DNA of 62,122 bases from Oscillatoria salina IIICB1 (GTDB lineage: Bacteria > Cyanobacteriota > Cyanobacteriia > Cyanobacteriales > SIO1D9), in assembly GCF_020144665.1 (NCBI RefSeq), contig NZ_JAAHBQ010000035.1:1-62122 (forward strand), in the 5' to 3' direction. The notes beneath the pieces were generated by a model. The model ran no database searches. It saw only the letters and a program-made list of their open reading frames with translations, and had not been told where the DNA came from. Below, piece after piece: positions 8,769-19,800 of the stretch. Every line of letters starts with the position of its first letter. Positions within the stretch are counted from its first letter, which is position 1. A program made the translations under genes and the position numbers.

Positions 8769-11700
8769 ATGGCTACAATAACTGGAACTGCTAATAATGA
8801 TGAATTATTTGCCGAAAACACGGGCGATTTATTACAAGGTTTAGCTGGAGATGATATTTTAGATGCTGCCGGGGGTTCGGGAGATAATACCCTTAGCGGT
8901 GGTGTTGGTAACGATGAGTTATTTGCGGGGACAAATGACTTGTTACAAGGTGATGAGGGTGATGATACTCTCGAAGGTAGGTCGGGTTCGGGAGGTAATA
9001 CCCTTGAAGGTGGGGATGGTGACGATCTTCTCATTGCTGGTAGCGATGATGTTTTAATTGGTGGAGAGGGTAGCGATCGCCTTTTTGCTGGTTCTGGTGA
9101 TGGCACTCTCACTGGGGGTGCAGGTAACGATCGATTCTGGCTTGCAACTGCGGAATTTCCTTCGTCAAGCAACGTTATTACAGATTTTGATTCAAATGAA
9201 GATATCTTGGGTATCGCTGGTTTAGAGCCAGATGTGACGAGTTTTGCTGACTTGGATATTACTCAAGAAAATGGCGATACTATTATTAGTGTTGATGGTG
9301 TTGAACTCGCTACTTTAGAAAATTTTACCGGACAATTAACCGCAGATGATTTTGTCTTTGGAAATGAAGAACCAAATGAGGAAAATAATCCTCCCGAAAT
9401 TGAAGATGCGAGTTTCTTTATTTCTCCTGATGCAGAAGAAGGGACAGTTATAGGAACAGTAATCGCAACCGACCCCGATAACGACGAACTTACTTACGAA
9501 ATTACGCAAAATACTGACCCCGATGGAGATGGAGAAAATACTTTTACAATTGATGCTGACACAGGGGAAATTACGCTTCTCGATCCTGGCGATCTGAGTA
9601 TTAATCCTAACAGTAATTTAGAGTTAGAAGTAACTGTAACTGACCCTGACGGTGCTGACGATACAGCGACGGTGACAATTACCACTTCGACAGCACCTCA
9701 ACCCAGTAATGCAATTACTTTAACACCAATTGGCACTTACGCCACGGGAATTTTCGACGAAGGTGCAGCCGAAATTCCTGCTTATGACCCAGAAACACAA
9801 AGATTATTTGTTGTCAATGCTAATAGCGCCACAGTTGATATTATTGACATCAGTAATCCGAGTAATCCCAACTCAAATCCCCTCGAAGAAACGCAAGAAG
9901 TACCACCAATTGCTGATACTCCTGCAACCGGGGATGTAGTTGCGACAATTAACGAAAATAACGTCCTCAAAGTAACAGGAATTTATCAGAATTTATCTAG
10001 CGATTTATTCTTTGTGGGTGGAGAAGATGCGCTAGGAAATCCCGAAAGTGCAATTCACATTCACTTAGGAGAAGCGGGGGAAAATGGACCAATTGTTTTT
10101 AACTTAAATATTGCAGATAACGAAGACGGTTCAGGTACATTTAGCGGAGAATTTGAATTAACCAACGAACAAGTAGAACTATTCCGCGAAGGTGGTTACT
10201 ACGTTAATTTACACACAGAAAACAATCAAAGCGGAGAACTGCGATCGCAACTAACTCAGTTCTCAATTGATGTTACCTCTTTTGGTGCAGTCGCGAATAG
10301 CGTCGCGGTACAAAATGGTATTGTGGCTGTAGCGGTAGAAGCTGAGGATAAAACTGAACCAGGAACGGTAGTTTTCTTAGATACCGATGGAAATTTCCTC
10401 AACTCGGTGACAGTGGGTGCATTACCAGATATGCTCACCTTTGACCCCACGGGAACCAGGGTATTAGTAGCTAACGAAGGTGAACCTAACGATGACTATA
10501 GCATCGACCCCGAAGGTTCAGTAAGCATCATCGACATTTCCGGTGGTGTGGAAAATCTGACTCAAGCAAATGTGATTACTGCTGACTTTGGTGATTTTAA
10601 CGACCAAAAACAAGCTTTAATCGAGAAAGGAGTCCGGATTTTTGGACCAGACGCTACCGTAGCCCAAGACTTAGAACCAGAATACATCGCAGTTAGCGAA
10701 GATGGTAGCACCGCCTACGTTTCCCTGCAAGAAAATAATGCCTTAGCAGTAATTGAAGTAGCAAGCGGTGAAGTTCTCGAAATTGTCCCTCTGGGATATA
10801 AAGATTACAGTAAAGGACAACCGAGTTTAGAAACCTTCGCTTTTGATAACTTACCCACACTGGGAACAACCTTAGATGGGGAATTTATTGACTTAAGCGG
10901 ATTTTCCGGCTTATATTATCTTGGCGAAGATAACGAAGGTAACTTAGAATTTATTACAGTCGGCGATCGCGGACCCGATGCAGGAACCGCAGATGTAAAT
11001 AATGATGGTCAAGAGGAACGAATCTTCTTACTCCCAGACTATCAGCCTCGCGTCGTTCAATTTACACTAGACCGAGACACCGAAGAAATTACCATTACCG
11101 ACCAAATTTTCCTCACCCGCGAAGATGGAACCACACCAATTACAGGTTTACCCAACATTCCCGGTGTAGACGAAATCCCAGCCGACCTTGACGGTAATTT
11201 ACTTGATTATGACCCATTCGGAGCCGACTTAGAAGGTATTTTAGTCGATCCGGCTGGCAATTACTGGATGGTAGACGAATATCGTCCCGCAATCTATCAA
11301 TTCGACGAAAATGGTGTACTTTTAAATCGCTACATCCCCCAAGAAACAACAGGTGGAGAAGAAATAAGCGAAGTCTTCGTTTTCGGTGACAGTCTTTCCG
11401 ATACCGGAAATTTAGCCGATTATCTAACCAGCATTGGTGGAGAAGTTCCCCCAAATTACACCAACGGACGTATTTCTAACGGACCAATCTGGATCGATCT
11501 TCTCGCATCAGAATTAGATATCCCCGACGAAGATATTACTAATTATGCCGTTGTCGGAGCAACCACAGGACGAATTAGCACTGATTTCACCGATGGAACT
11601 CCCAACTTAGAATACGGTTTACTCGACCAAATTGACGACTTTGTAGCAGAAGTTGGTACAGGTGCAGATCCAAATGCTTTATATTTTATGTGGATTGGTG

Positions 11701-14700
11701 CTAACGATTTGTTAGGACTACCATTTAATCCGACTGTTGACCCAGAAGTCGCAATAACTCAAAGTGTAGATAATATCGAAAATGCGATCGCAACTCTGAC
11801 CGCAAATGGCGCAGAAAATATTATCCTAGCTTTAACCCCCAACACCGGACGCTTACCATTCGCAGCGCAAAATAACATTACCACCGAGTTAGCTCAATTG
11901 AGTGTTGCTTTCAACACCGAACTAACCGCAGAATTCGCAGACAACGAACAAGTCACCCTCATCGACTTATTCATCCCCATCGAAAACGTCGCTGCTAACC
12001 CCGCAGCTTTCGGCTTTTCTAATATAACCGACCCCCTCTTTTTCACCGAAAATCCCACCTCTCCCCCCGAAGAATACTTTTTCTGGGATAACGTTCACTT
12101 TACAACTCAAGGTCACGCAGTTTACGCCGATCTTTTTCAGCAAACACTAGCAAACTTGGGATTTGGTGATTACGGAAGCGAAACTTTACCCCCAGAATAC
12201 GCTAATCGTCGGGAAAATCGGGGTTTTGAAGCAGTAGCATTAGACACGGATGACAACATTCTCTATGCTTTCATTCAAACACCTTTAGCCAATCCCGATC
12301 GCGCAACTTCTGACGAATCTCAGGTAATTCGCATCCTCGGTATCGATCCTACCAATGGAAATCCGGTAGGTGAATACGTTTACCTCCTCGAAGACCCAGA
12401 ATTTCGCCCAGGCGGTCGAGTTGATAAAATAGGTGATGCTGTCTATGCTGGTGACGATACTTTCTTCGTCATCGAACGAGATGCAGATTTTACCGAGACA
12501 GCGAAGAAGTTTGTCTTTGAAATTGACCTTGAAGGTGCAACTAATGTTCTGGGAATGGAGTTTGAGAATGGAGAAACCCTCGAACAACAAACTCCCGATG
12601 AGTTAGCAGAGTTGGGAATTAACCCAGTTAATAAGGTAAAAGTCACCAATTTACCGAGTCTCGGTTATTTACCCAGCGACAAACCAGAAGGATTAGCATT
12701 ATTAAGCGATGGTACTCTTGCTGTTCTCAACGATAACGATTTTGGTCAAGTTGAAGGAACCGAAGCAATTGAACTCGGTTTGATTTCCTTCCCCTTGGGA
12801 AATACTCTCGATGTCAGTGACGAAGATGGGGAAATTAACCTCGCTAATTATCCAATTTTCGGGATGGTACAACCCGATGGAATCGATACTTTTGCAATTG
12901 GGGGACAAACTTACATCATTACTGCGAACGAAGGTGACGCTCGCGATTATGATACTTTTAGCGAAGAAGCACGAGTAGCGGATTTAGTTTTAGACCCCGA
13001 AGCGTTTCCTAATGCGGCTGAATTACAGCAAGATGAAGTATTAGGACGATTACAAGTTACCACCGAATTAGGAGATATTGACGATGATGGTGACTATGAC
13101 GAACTGTATGCTTTTGGTGGGCGATCGTTTTCAATTTTCGACGAATTTGGTAACTTAGTCTTTGATAGTGGTGATGATTTTGAGCAAATTATCGCCCAAC
13201 AGTTACCGGAATTTTTTAATAGCGATAACGACAATAACGACTCGTTTGACAGTCGCAGCGACGCAAAAGGACCCGAACCTGAAGGAGTAGTTACTGGAGA
13301 AATTGAGGGTCGCACTTTTGCGTTTATTGGTTTGGAACGAGTTGGTGGGGTAATGGTTTATGAAGTTACCGACCCACAACAGCCGGAATTCGTCCAGTAT
13401 ATCAATAACCGTGACTTTAGTGTTGATGCAGAAGCATTTACTGCTGGCGATTTGGGACCCGAAGGTTTACTATTTATTTCTGCTGAAGATAGTCCCAATG
13501 GTGAACCTTTGTTAGTTGTCGCTAACGAAATTAGCGGTACAACTACGGTATATGAAATTGCTGTGGATGGGGAAGGAAATCAACCCCCAGTTATTACTGA
13601 AACAAACTTCACAGTTGCCGAAAATAGCGCTGTTGGTACAGTTGTGGGAACAGTAACCGCAACTGACCCTGATGTTGATGATACTTTAACTTATGAGATT
13701 ACCGACGGAAATCTTGACCCCGACGGTGATGGAGTAGATGCTTTTGCAATTGATGCAGATACGGGGGAAATTACCGTAGCTGACGCTGACGACCTTGATT
13801 TTGAAACCACACCTAACTTTGAATTAGAAGTAAGCGTCACCGATGTAGGAGGTTTAAGCGATACTGGTGAAATTGACATCAATTTAACTAATGTAGTCGA
13901 ACCAGTTACGCTAAACTCACCTAGCACTAATAATATCTTTAGCTTTGCTGGGGATGAGGAAGAGGTTAATTTAGAGTTTACTGTTTCTAGCGAAGCCGGA
14001 TTTGTCAACGAAGTCGGTTTATACTTGGTAGACGACGCGAATGGTACAATTAATGGGATTGCACCAGGAGAAGAGGGTTATTTAGAAGCAGCGATCGCAT
14101 CCTCCCAAACCATCGCATCGTTACTCTCCAAAAACTCCCAAGACTTCTTCAACGGAGACATCTTCAGCGAAACACAATCTCGCATCCTCAATTTAGATAG
14201 CGACCAACGTTTCGGTTTCTACCTCGTCCAGAACAGTAGCACCGATGAGGTGATTAATGCTCTAGAAGCCGGAACAACGCCTCCAGATGTCTTTTTTGGC
14301 GCGATCGAGGATTCAGACAGCTTCCTGCGCCTAGAAGAGTTAACAGAGGGGACATTTGGTTTGTCCTGGGATGATATTCCTGATGGTGGTGATAATGACT
14401 TCGATGACGTAGAAGTAAGTTTTGCGGTCACTGATGAAGAAGTACCATTAGGTAGCAATCTGCAAGGTAATGTCGATTTAATTGACTTACGCGATCGCGC
14501 AGGTGAATTAGTCACCGCAGATATAGTCGCTTCCCAAGATGCAGCCTTGAATAACCGAGGTGGATTGTATATAGTTCAAGATACCTCTGGGGCTGTTTTA
14601 GACCCGATTACAGGTGAATTAATTAACCCAGACGAAGCAGGTTACAGCGAAGCGGCGATCGCTAATAGTGTAGTAGAGTTTGACCGTTTCGATCCCGAAG

Positions 14701-14918
14701 CGCTAACCTTACCAGGAGGATTCCTTTTTGCACCATACTTATTAGCAGGAGGTAGCGAAGAATCAGCTTATTTCGCTTTTGCTGAAGCTAATCCCGATGG
14801 TATTGACCACGCACGCTTACTCGATGACAATACCTTTGGGTTTGAAGATACTTTTGGTGGTGGAGATTTCTCGTTTAACGATTTTGTCTTCGCTGTCGAT
14901 TTATCTGTAGTTGCTTAA
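8769..14918 (+). CDS. 2049-residue secreted RTX protein with nested CHRD, phytase-like and GDSL esterase domains
   Basis: GAGGAG precedes the ATG by 9 bases. Order, in residues: RTX repeats 1-195; cadherin-like 208-307; choice-of-anchor-I beta-propeller part one 317-365; CHRD domain 372-500 (AIHIHLGEAGENGPIVFNL); propeller part two 504-690; esterase-like phytase propeller 700-865; SGNH/GDSL hydrolase 866-1135; phytase-like part two 1136-1330; propeller part three 1330-1595 (TANEGDARDYDTFSEEARV); second cadherin 1607-1715; two DUF4114 domains 1716-2049. GDSL catalytic residues are visible: Ser875 in GDSLSDTGN, Asn979 in GAND, Asp1107 and His1110 in WDNVHF. It probably cleaves esters or phosphoesters outside the cell; substrates are unknown. 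Its first about 310 and last about 440 residues parallel the preceding 651-residue protein, so it looks like a duplicate that gained a catalytic core. Confidence 0.88.
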   Translation: MATITGTANNDELFAENTGDLLQGLAGDDILDAAGGSGDNTLSGGVGNDELFAGTNDLLQGDEGDDTLEGRSGSGGNTLEGGDGDDLLIAGSDDVLIGGEGSDRLFAGSGDGTLTGGAGNDRFWLATAEFPSSSNVITDFDSNEDILGIAGLEPDVTSFADLDITQENGDTIISVDGVELATLENFTGQLTADDFVFGNEEPNEENNPPEIEDASFFISPDAEEGTVIGTVIATDPDNDELTYEITQNTDPDGDGENTFTIDADTGEITLLDPGDLSINPNSNLELEVTVTDPDGADDTATVTITTSTAPQPSNAITLTPIGTYATGIFDEGAAEIPAYDPETQRLFVVNANSATVDIIDISNPSNPNSNPLEETQEVPPIADTPATGDVVATINENNVLKVTGIYQNLSSDLFFVGGEDALGNPESAIHIHLGEAGENGPIVFNLNIADNEDGSGTFSGEFELTNEQVELFREGGYYVNLHTENNQSGELRSQLTQFSIDVTSFGAVANSVAVQNGIVAVAVEAEDKTEPGTVVFLDTDGNFLNSVTVGALPDMLTFDPTGTRVLVANEGEPNDDYSIDPEGSVSIIDISGGVENLTQANVITADFGDFNDQKQALIEKGVRIFGPDATVAQDLEPEYIAVSEDGSTAYVSLQENNALAVIEVASGEVLEIVPLGYKDYSKGQPSLETFAFDNLPTLGTTLDGEFIDLSGFSGLYYLGEDNEGNLEFITVGDRGPDAGTADVNNDGQEERIFLLPDYQPRVVQFTLDRDTEEITITDQIFLTREDGTTPITGLPNIPGVDEIPADLDGNLLDYDPFGADLEGILVDPAGNYWMVDEYRPAIYQFDENGVLLNRYIPQETTGGEEISEVFVFGDSLSDTGNLADYLTSIGGEVPPNYTNGRISNGPIWIDLLASELDIPDEDITNYAVVGATTGRISTDFTDGTPNLEYGLLDQIDDFVAEVGTGADPNALYFMWIGANDLLGLPFNPTVDPEVAITQSVDNIENAIATLTANGAENIILALTPNTGRLPFAAQNNITTELAQLSVAFNTELTAEFADNEQVTLIDLFIPIENVAANPAAFGFSNITDPLFFTENPTSPPEEYFFWDNVHFTTQGHAVYADLFQQTLANLGFGDYGSETLPPEYANRRENRGFEAVALDTDDNILYAFIQTPLANPDRATSDESQVIRILGIDPTNGNPVGEYVYLLEDPEFRPGGRVDKIGDAVYAGDDTFFVIERDADFTETAKKFVFEIDLEGATNVLGMEFENGETLEQQTPDELAELGINPVNKVKVTNLPSLGYLPSDKPEGLALLSDGTLAVLNDNDFGQVEGTEAIELGLISFPLGNTLDVSDEDGEINLANYPIFGMVQPDGIDTFAIGGQTYIITANEGDARDYDTFSEEARVADLVLDPEAFPNAAELQQDEVLGRLQVTTELGDIDDDGDYDELYAFGGRSFSIFDEFGNLVFDSGDDFEQIIAQQLPEFFNSDNDNNDSFDSRSDAKGPEPEGVVTGEIEGRTFAFIGLERVGGVMVYEVTDPQQPEFVQYINNRDFSVDAEAFTAGDLGPEGLLFISAEDSPNGEPLLVVANEISGTTTVYEIAVDGEGNQPPVITETNFTVAENSAVGTVVGTVTATDPDVDDTLTYEITDGNLDPDGDGVDAFAIDADTGEITVADADDLDFETTPNFELEVSVTDVGGLSDTGEIDINLTNVVEPVTLNSPSTNNIFSFAGDEEEVNLEFTVSSEAGFVNEVGLYLVDDANGTINGIAPGEEGYLEAAIASSQTIASLLSKNSQDFFNGDIFSETQSRILNLDSDQRFGFYLVQNSSTDEVINALEAGTTPPDVFFGAIEDSDSFLRLEELTEGTFGLSWDDIPDGGDNDFDDVEVSFAVTDEEVPLGSNLQGNVDLIDLRDRAGELVTADIVASQDAALNNRGGLYIVQDTSGAVLDPITGELINPDEAGYSEAAIANSVVEFDRFDPEALTLPGGFLFAPYLLAGGSEESAYFAFAEANPDGIDHARLLDDNTFGFEDTFGGGDFSFNDFVFAVDLSVVA

Positions 14919-14924
14919 ATAGGG

Positions 14925-15190
14925 ACTAGGGACTGGGGACTGGGGACTGGGGACTGGGTAACTGGGGACTGGGTAACTGGTGAGTGGGTTATCAGTTATT
15001 ACATTCAACAGTTAAAACCTTATGAGTCGATGTTTCCCAATCACCAATTCCCAATCCCCAGTTAGCAGTTAGCAGTTACCAGTTACCAATAGATATTGGA
15101 GACAAAAGCAATTAGGGAATAAATTGTTCACTGGTCACTGTTCCCTGGTCACTGTTCACTGGTCACTGTTCCCAATCCCCATTCCACAAT
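14925..15190 (+). repeat. Heptamer repeats flanking the giant gene
   Basis: A short GGGGACT array directly follows the stop codon. After it come CAATCCC/CCAGTTA units, AGCAGTT copies and TTCACTG/GGTCACT units up to 15190. With the 8404-8735 array it brackets the 2049-residue gene in related repeats. Confidence 0.85.
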
Positions 15191-15207
15191 ATCCCAGGTT
15201 GTAGAAA

Positions 15208-15699
15208 ATGTTACTAGAATGCTCTTGTCACTGTGGTGCCGTAAAGTACAAAGTACGCAGTTATCATCCTTATCCATTTATGCAATGTTACTGCGAGATT
15301 TGCCGCAAAACATCAGGTTCGGGTGGTTATGGAATTAATTTAGCAGGCGATATTCGGACTCTGGAAGTAGAAGGTGAAGAAAATATTACAATTTATCGGG
15401 CTAAATTTCAAAATCCCGAAGATCCCGAACCGCAGCAAAGCAACTTAGAACGTCGTTTTTGTAAGCATTGCGGATCTTGTTTGTGGGTGTATAGTCCAGA
15501 TTATCCAGAATTAATGCACCCGTTTGCGTCGGCTGTAGACACCGAACTACCCAAACCGCCACAGCATACTTATATGATGCTTGATTTTGCTCCTAGTTGG
15601 GTAGAAATCCCCGAAAACAGCAGCGATCGCTATCATCAAAGATATCCTGAAGAATCTCTGGCTGAGTGGCATGAAAGAATGGGTTTAGTAGACAATTAG
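15208..15699 (+). CDS. GFA/CENP-V family zinc protein
   Basis: 163 residues. The zinc cysteines of the GFA (glutathione-dependent formaldehyde-activating enzyme-like) fold are all visible: CSCHCGAVKY near residue 5, QCYCEICRKTSGSGGYG near 27 and RRFCKHCGSCLW near 90. The length is usual for the family, whose members bind one or two zinc ions; few have a proven reaction. It lies between repeat arrays, without an obvious operon partner, in the same direction as the secretion genes. A role in formaldehyde chemistry is not implied. Confidence 0.85.
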   Translation: MLLECSCHCGAVKYKVRSYHPYPFMQCYCEICRKTSGSGGYGINLAGDIRTLEVEGEENITIYRAKFQNPEDPEPQQSNLERRFCKHCGSCLWVYSPDYPELMHPFASAVDTELPKPPQHTYMMLDFAPSWVEIPENSSDRYHQRYPEESLAEWHERMGLVDN

Positions 15700-15703
15700 T
15701 TAG

Positions 15704-15870
15704 GTATTGGGGACTGGGTAACTGGGGAGGTGGGTTCAGTTATCAGTGAAAAGTAAACAGTTTATCCTTTTTGTCCTTTCCCTTTTCCCCCTCTTGCTTG
15801 CTTGTCTCCAATCTCTACTCTCTACTGATAACTGATAACTGTTCACTGAAATCCCCAATCCCAAACAAGT
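15704..15870 (+). repeat. Heptamer repeat remnants
   Basis: Scattered GGGGACTGG, GATAACT, TTCACTG and CAATCCC units separate the GFA gene from the prolyl isomerase gene. Frames through this stretch are repeat-derived. Confidence 0.7.
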
Positions 15871-15959
15871 TAAACTGGGAAATGGTGTGTAGTTGCTGAA
15901 GTTAGTTAAGACTGTTAGCAAATTATCTAACGGCGGTATGTGAGAGCGATTGAGTAAAG

Positions 15960-16724
15960 ATGACTCCTATTTTTAAGGTTGGTGACAAAGTAATAAATGC
16001 GCATGAAGTTGTCCCTTTACTAGCTGACTATCAACTCCTCCCCCAGCTAATTAGGGAAATAGTCATCGATCAGGCGATCGCGGAGGTAGAATGTACTCCT
16101 CAAGAGATCCAATCGGTTTATCAACAATTTTTTCAACAAAATCAACTTACCCCAGCAAATTTACCAGTTTGGTTACAACAAAATAAAATCTCGAAAGAGC
16201 AACTTGAAAGTAAACTGTTACGAAAATTAAAGCTAGAAAAATTCAAGCGTCTGACTTGGAGCAATAAAATAGAATCTTACTTTCTCAAAAGAAAAGGACA
16301 ACTCGATCGCGTGGTATATTCTTTAATCAGGACGCAAAATCCGGGTATCGCTCAAGAACTGTATTTTCGGATTGCGGAAGGAGAAAAAAGTTTCGCCGAA
16401 CTAGCTCAACAATATTCAGAAGGTTCGGAAGCACAAACTGGTGGTTTAATCGGACCTGTGGAAATTAATACTCCTCACGTGAAGATAGCACAAATGCTCA
16501 ATTCGGGTAAGCCAGGACAACTTTGGCCCCCGACGCGAGTGGGAGAATGGTTAGTAATTGTTAGGTTAGAAAAATTGTTGCCGGCACAATTAGACGAACC
16601 AATGAGACAAAAGTTGCTCAATGAGCTATTTGAGGGCTGGCTATCAGAACAAGTTCAACAAAAAGTGTCTTTTCCACCGTTTAATGGGCAAAATGAAGAA
16701 GAGATTGCTAACCAAAGCAGTTAA
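15960..16724 (+). CDS. Parvulin-type peptidyl-prolyl isomerase next to the type I exporter
   Basis: 254 residues, no signal peptide. Residues 1-110 are a helical SurA-like N-domain (IREIVIDQAIAEVECTPQEI). Residues 115-210 carry the parvulin fold: AQELYFRIAEGEKSFAELAQ, YSEGSEAQTGGLIGPV, and a weak version of the last strand (GEWLVIVRLEKL). Prolyl isomerases of this type are often found beside cyanobacterial HlyB/HlyD genes. The exporter gene starts 136 bp downstream on the same strand, so a role in keeping secretion substrates or the exporter in a usable fold is inferred. The absence of a signal peptide points to the cytoplasm. Confidence 0.82.
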   Translation: MTPIFKVGDKVINAHEVVPLLADYQLLPQLIREIVIDQAIAEVECTPQEIQSVYQQFFQQNQLTPANLPVWLQQNKISKEQLESKLLRKLKLEKFKRLTWSNKIESYFLKRKGQLDRVVYSLIRTQNPGIAQELYFRIAEGEKSFAELAQQYSEGSEAQTGGLIGPVEINTPHVKIAQMLNSGKPGQLWPPTRVGEWLVIVRLEKLLPAQLDEPMRQKLLNELFEGWLSEQVQQKVSFPPFNGQNEEEIANQSS

Positions 16725-16860
16725 TTAAGCAAAAAAATTGCTGTTTTGTTGACGCATAAATTAACAGTGATGTCTACAAAACAAGGAAACAGGTGTAACT
16801 GCTACAGTTGAATTTTAATCGCCCATTAACTTGACTGAGGAAAAAATCTGGTGAAACCCA

Positions 16861-19800
16861 ATGACCTATACGAAAACCAGTATTAAAGAGTTTTTAGCTG
16901 GCGTAGAGCCTTTTAACTTACTCAATCCTAACGATCTGACGAAGCTGTCAGAAAAATTGCAGCCTTTGCGTTATCGCATGGGTCAGACAATTTTACTTCG
17001 AGAGAGAATGCCTTCGCAAATCGCGCTCGTTTATGAAGGACAGGTACGTCTGTTGGGATACGATCCGCGCACTCAAATGCCAGTAACGCTTAAATTAATG
17101 GAACCTGGAGAAATTATTGGCTGGGTAAGTTTGCTGCGGGGAGTTCCTTGCGAAACAGCGATCGCCTCGAATGAATCGATTTGTTTGAGTCTAAATACGA
17201 ATGATTTTTTGCGGCTGATTGAGCGACACAAAGAGTTTCGCGCCTATTTTCAGGAAAAATGCAGCCCTCTGGAAATTTTTGAGTTACTTGGTGCAGAATT
17301 AGACCGACAAGCGTTAGGCGATCGCGATTTAAAAAATTTAACTCGTGATGTCTATCCAGAAGCTAAAGTTGTTTATCTTCCTCCCGGAAGGACGAAAGTA
17401 TCTCAATTAGAAGACAAACTTTGGTTTGTTAGTGGTGGGGGAACTGTGGAAAATTTCCCTCCTAACAGCCGCTTACTTTTTAACAGTTTGGACGAGCAGA
17501 TTGTCGTGAAAAACAGTCCGGCTCGTTTAGTTAGTGTTCCGATTGAAGCCCTCGACGACGAGACAGAAGAGGTAGATTTACAACCGCTCGATCTTCAGGA
17601 TGATAATGATTTCACTGAGGAAATAGCCGATTATCCAGATGAAATAGCTGCTGCTCCCGCCGAACCGCTCCCAGGACAAGATTCTGGTAAAGACGATAAT
17701 CGCAATCGGAAATACCCGATTATCCGAGGGAGAAAAAACCTGGGTACGGCGGTGGCTTGTTTCCAAATGTTGGCACAACATTTTGGGATGCCTTTTCGCA
17801 AAGATGTGATTCGGCGCGTAATTGGCGAACAAATAAATCGTCAGGGTAGTGTCGCGTTACCTTTTTGTGGTGCAGTAGCTGAGTTGATGGGGTTGAATGC
17901 TCAGTTAATCAAAATCCCGACTTCTTCAATAACGAAGATTCGCGTTCCCGCACTTGTCCGGATTGGTACGCAAGAAGAAGATAAAACCCTAGCGGTGATC
18001 TACGAAGTTAGCGATAAGGCGATCGTGATGGGTATTCCTCAAGCGGGTATCCGTCGCCGCAAACCAGCCCAAATGCGGGAACTTTTGGGCGATGAAGCTG
18101 AAGTATTGTTGATCCAAGAAACGAAGGAAACGCCGAAACAACGTTTTGGTTTGCAGTGGTTTGTCCCTTCGCTGATTCGTTATCGTTGGGTGTTGATGGA
18201 AGTATTTATTGCTTCCTTTTTCGTGCAGCTATTTGCCCTGGTCAATCCTTTGATGATTCAGGTGATCATTGATAAGGTGATCGTGCAAAATAGTCCCGAT
18301 ACTCTCCATGTCTTGGGTGTTTTCCTACTGGCGATCGCGGTTTTTGAAGCCTTTTTGAGTAGTTTACGCACCTACTTGTTTGTCGATACTACGAACCGCA
18401 TCGACATGGCTTTGGGTTCGGAAATTATCGACCATTTACTGCGGCTACCTTTACGTTATTTTGAAAAGCGACCTGTGGGCGAACTTTCTTCGCGGGTTAA
18501 CGAATTGGAAAATATTCGTAAGTTTCTCACGGGTACGGCGCTGACTGTGGTTTTGGATGCAGTGTTTTCCGTGGTTTACATTGCGGTAATGGTCATCTAC
18601 AGTCCGCTTTTAACCCTGGTTGCTTTAGCTACTGTTCCTTTCTTTATCTTACTAACTTTGATTTTCTCGCCGATTGTCCGCAAACAATTGCGGGTTAAGG
18701 CGGAAAAGAATGCTCAAACTCAATCTCACTTGGTCGAGGTATTATCGGGTATTCAAACCGTTAAGGCACAAAATATCGAGCTAAAAACTCGTTGGACTTG
18801 GCAGGAACGTTATGCTAGCTATGTTTCGGCTGGTTTTAAAACTGTGGTAACATCTACAGGCGCAGGGGCGGGAAGTAATTTCCTCAATAAGCTGGCGGCA
18901 TTGTTGGTGCTGTGGGTAGGTGCTAATTTGGTACTTTCGGGCGAGTTGACTTTAGGACAGTTGATCGCTTTCCGGATTATTTCTAGTTATGTGACTTCGC
19001 CACTGTTACGTTTGGCGCAAATTTGGCAGAATTTCCAAGAAACAGCTTTGTCTTTAGAACGTTTGAGCGATATTATCGATACTCCTCAAGAAGCTGATAA
19101 AACTGACCGCCAAAATATTCCCATGCCCGCGATTAAAGGTGGGGTGAAGTACGAAAATCTTTCTTTCCGCTTTAAACACAATGGTCCGTTGCAGCTTAAT
19201 AACGTCAGTGTGGAAATTCAGCCAGGGCAATTTGTGGGCATTGTCGGACAAAGTGGTGCTGGTAAGAGTACGTTAACTAAATTGCTGGTTCGGCTTTATG
19301 ATGCGGAAGCAGGCAGAATTCTGGTTGATGGCTATGATGTGGCTAAGGTAGAACTATATTCTCTCCGGCGACAAATTGGGGTGGTTCCTCAAGATACTTT
19401 GTTGTTTGACGGGACGGTGCAAGAAAATATCGCTTTAACTAATCCCGATGCAACTCCAGATGAGATTATTGAAGCTGCTACAGTTGCCGCAGCCCACGAG
19501 TTTATTATGGGTCTTCCGGCGGGCTATAACACCAGAGTTGGGGAACGAGGTTCGAGTTTGTCAGGTGGACAACGACAACGGATTGCGATCGCCCGGACTG
19601 TTTTGCAGCGCCCCCGAATGTTAGTCTTGGATGAGGCAACTTCTGCCCTGGATTATCAAACTGAACAAGAAGTCTGTACTAATTTGGCGGCAGCATTTAA
19701 AGATACTACGGTTTTCTTTATCACTCACCGTTTGGGTACGATTAGAAATGCTGATGTCATTTTGATGATGGATGCTGGGACGATCGCTGAAAAAGGTACT

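Noticed and set aside
8390-9172. Long leftward frame and three rightward frames rich in Gly-Thr-Gly-Asp-Trp or Ser-Pro-Val
   Set aside because: They are translations of the heptamer array in different frames; a 7-bp unit stays open in several frames by chance.
15736-15921. 61-codon leftward frame between the GFA and isomerase genes
   Set aside because: It runs through heptamer repeats; the sequence reads as repeat translation (SYQLSVES).
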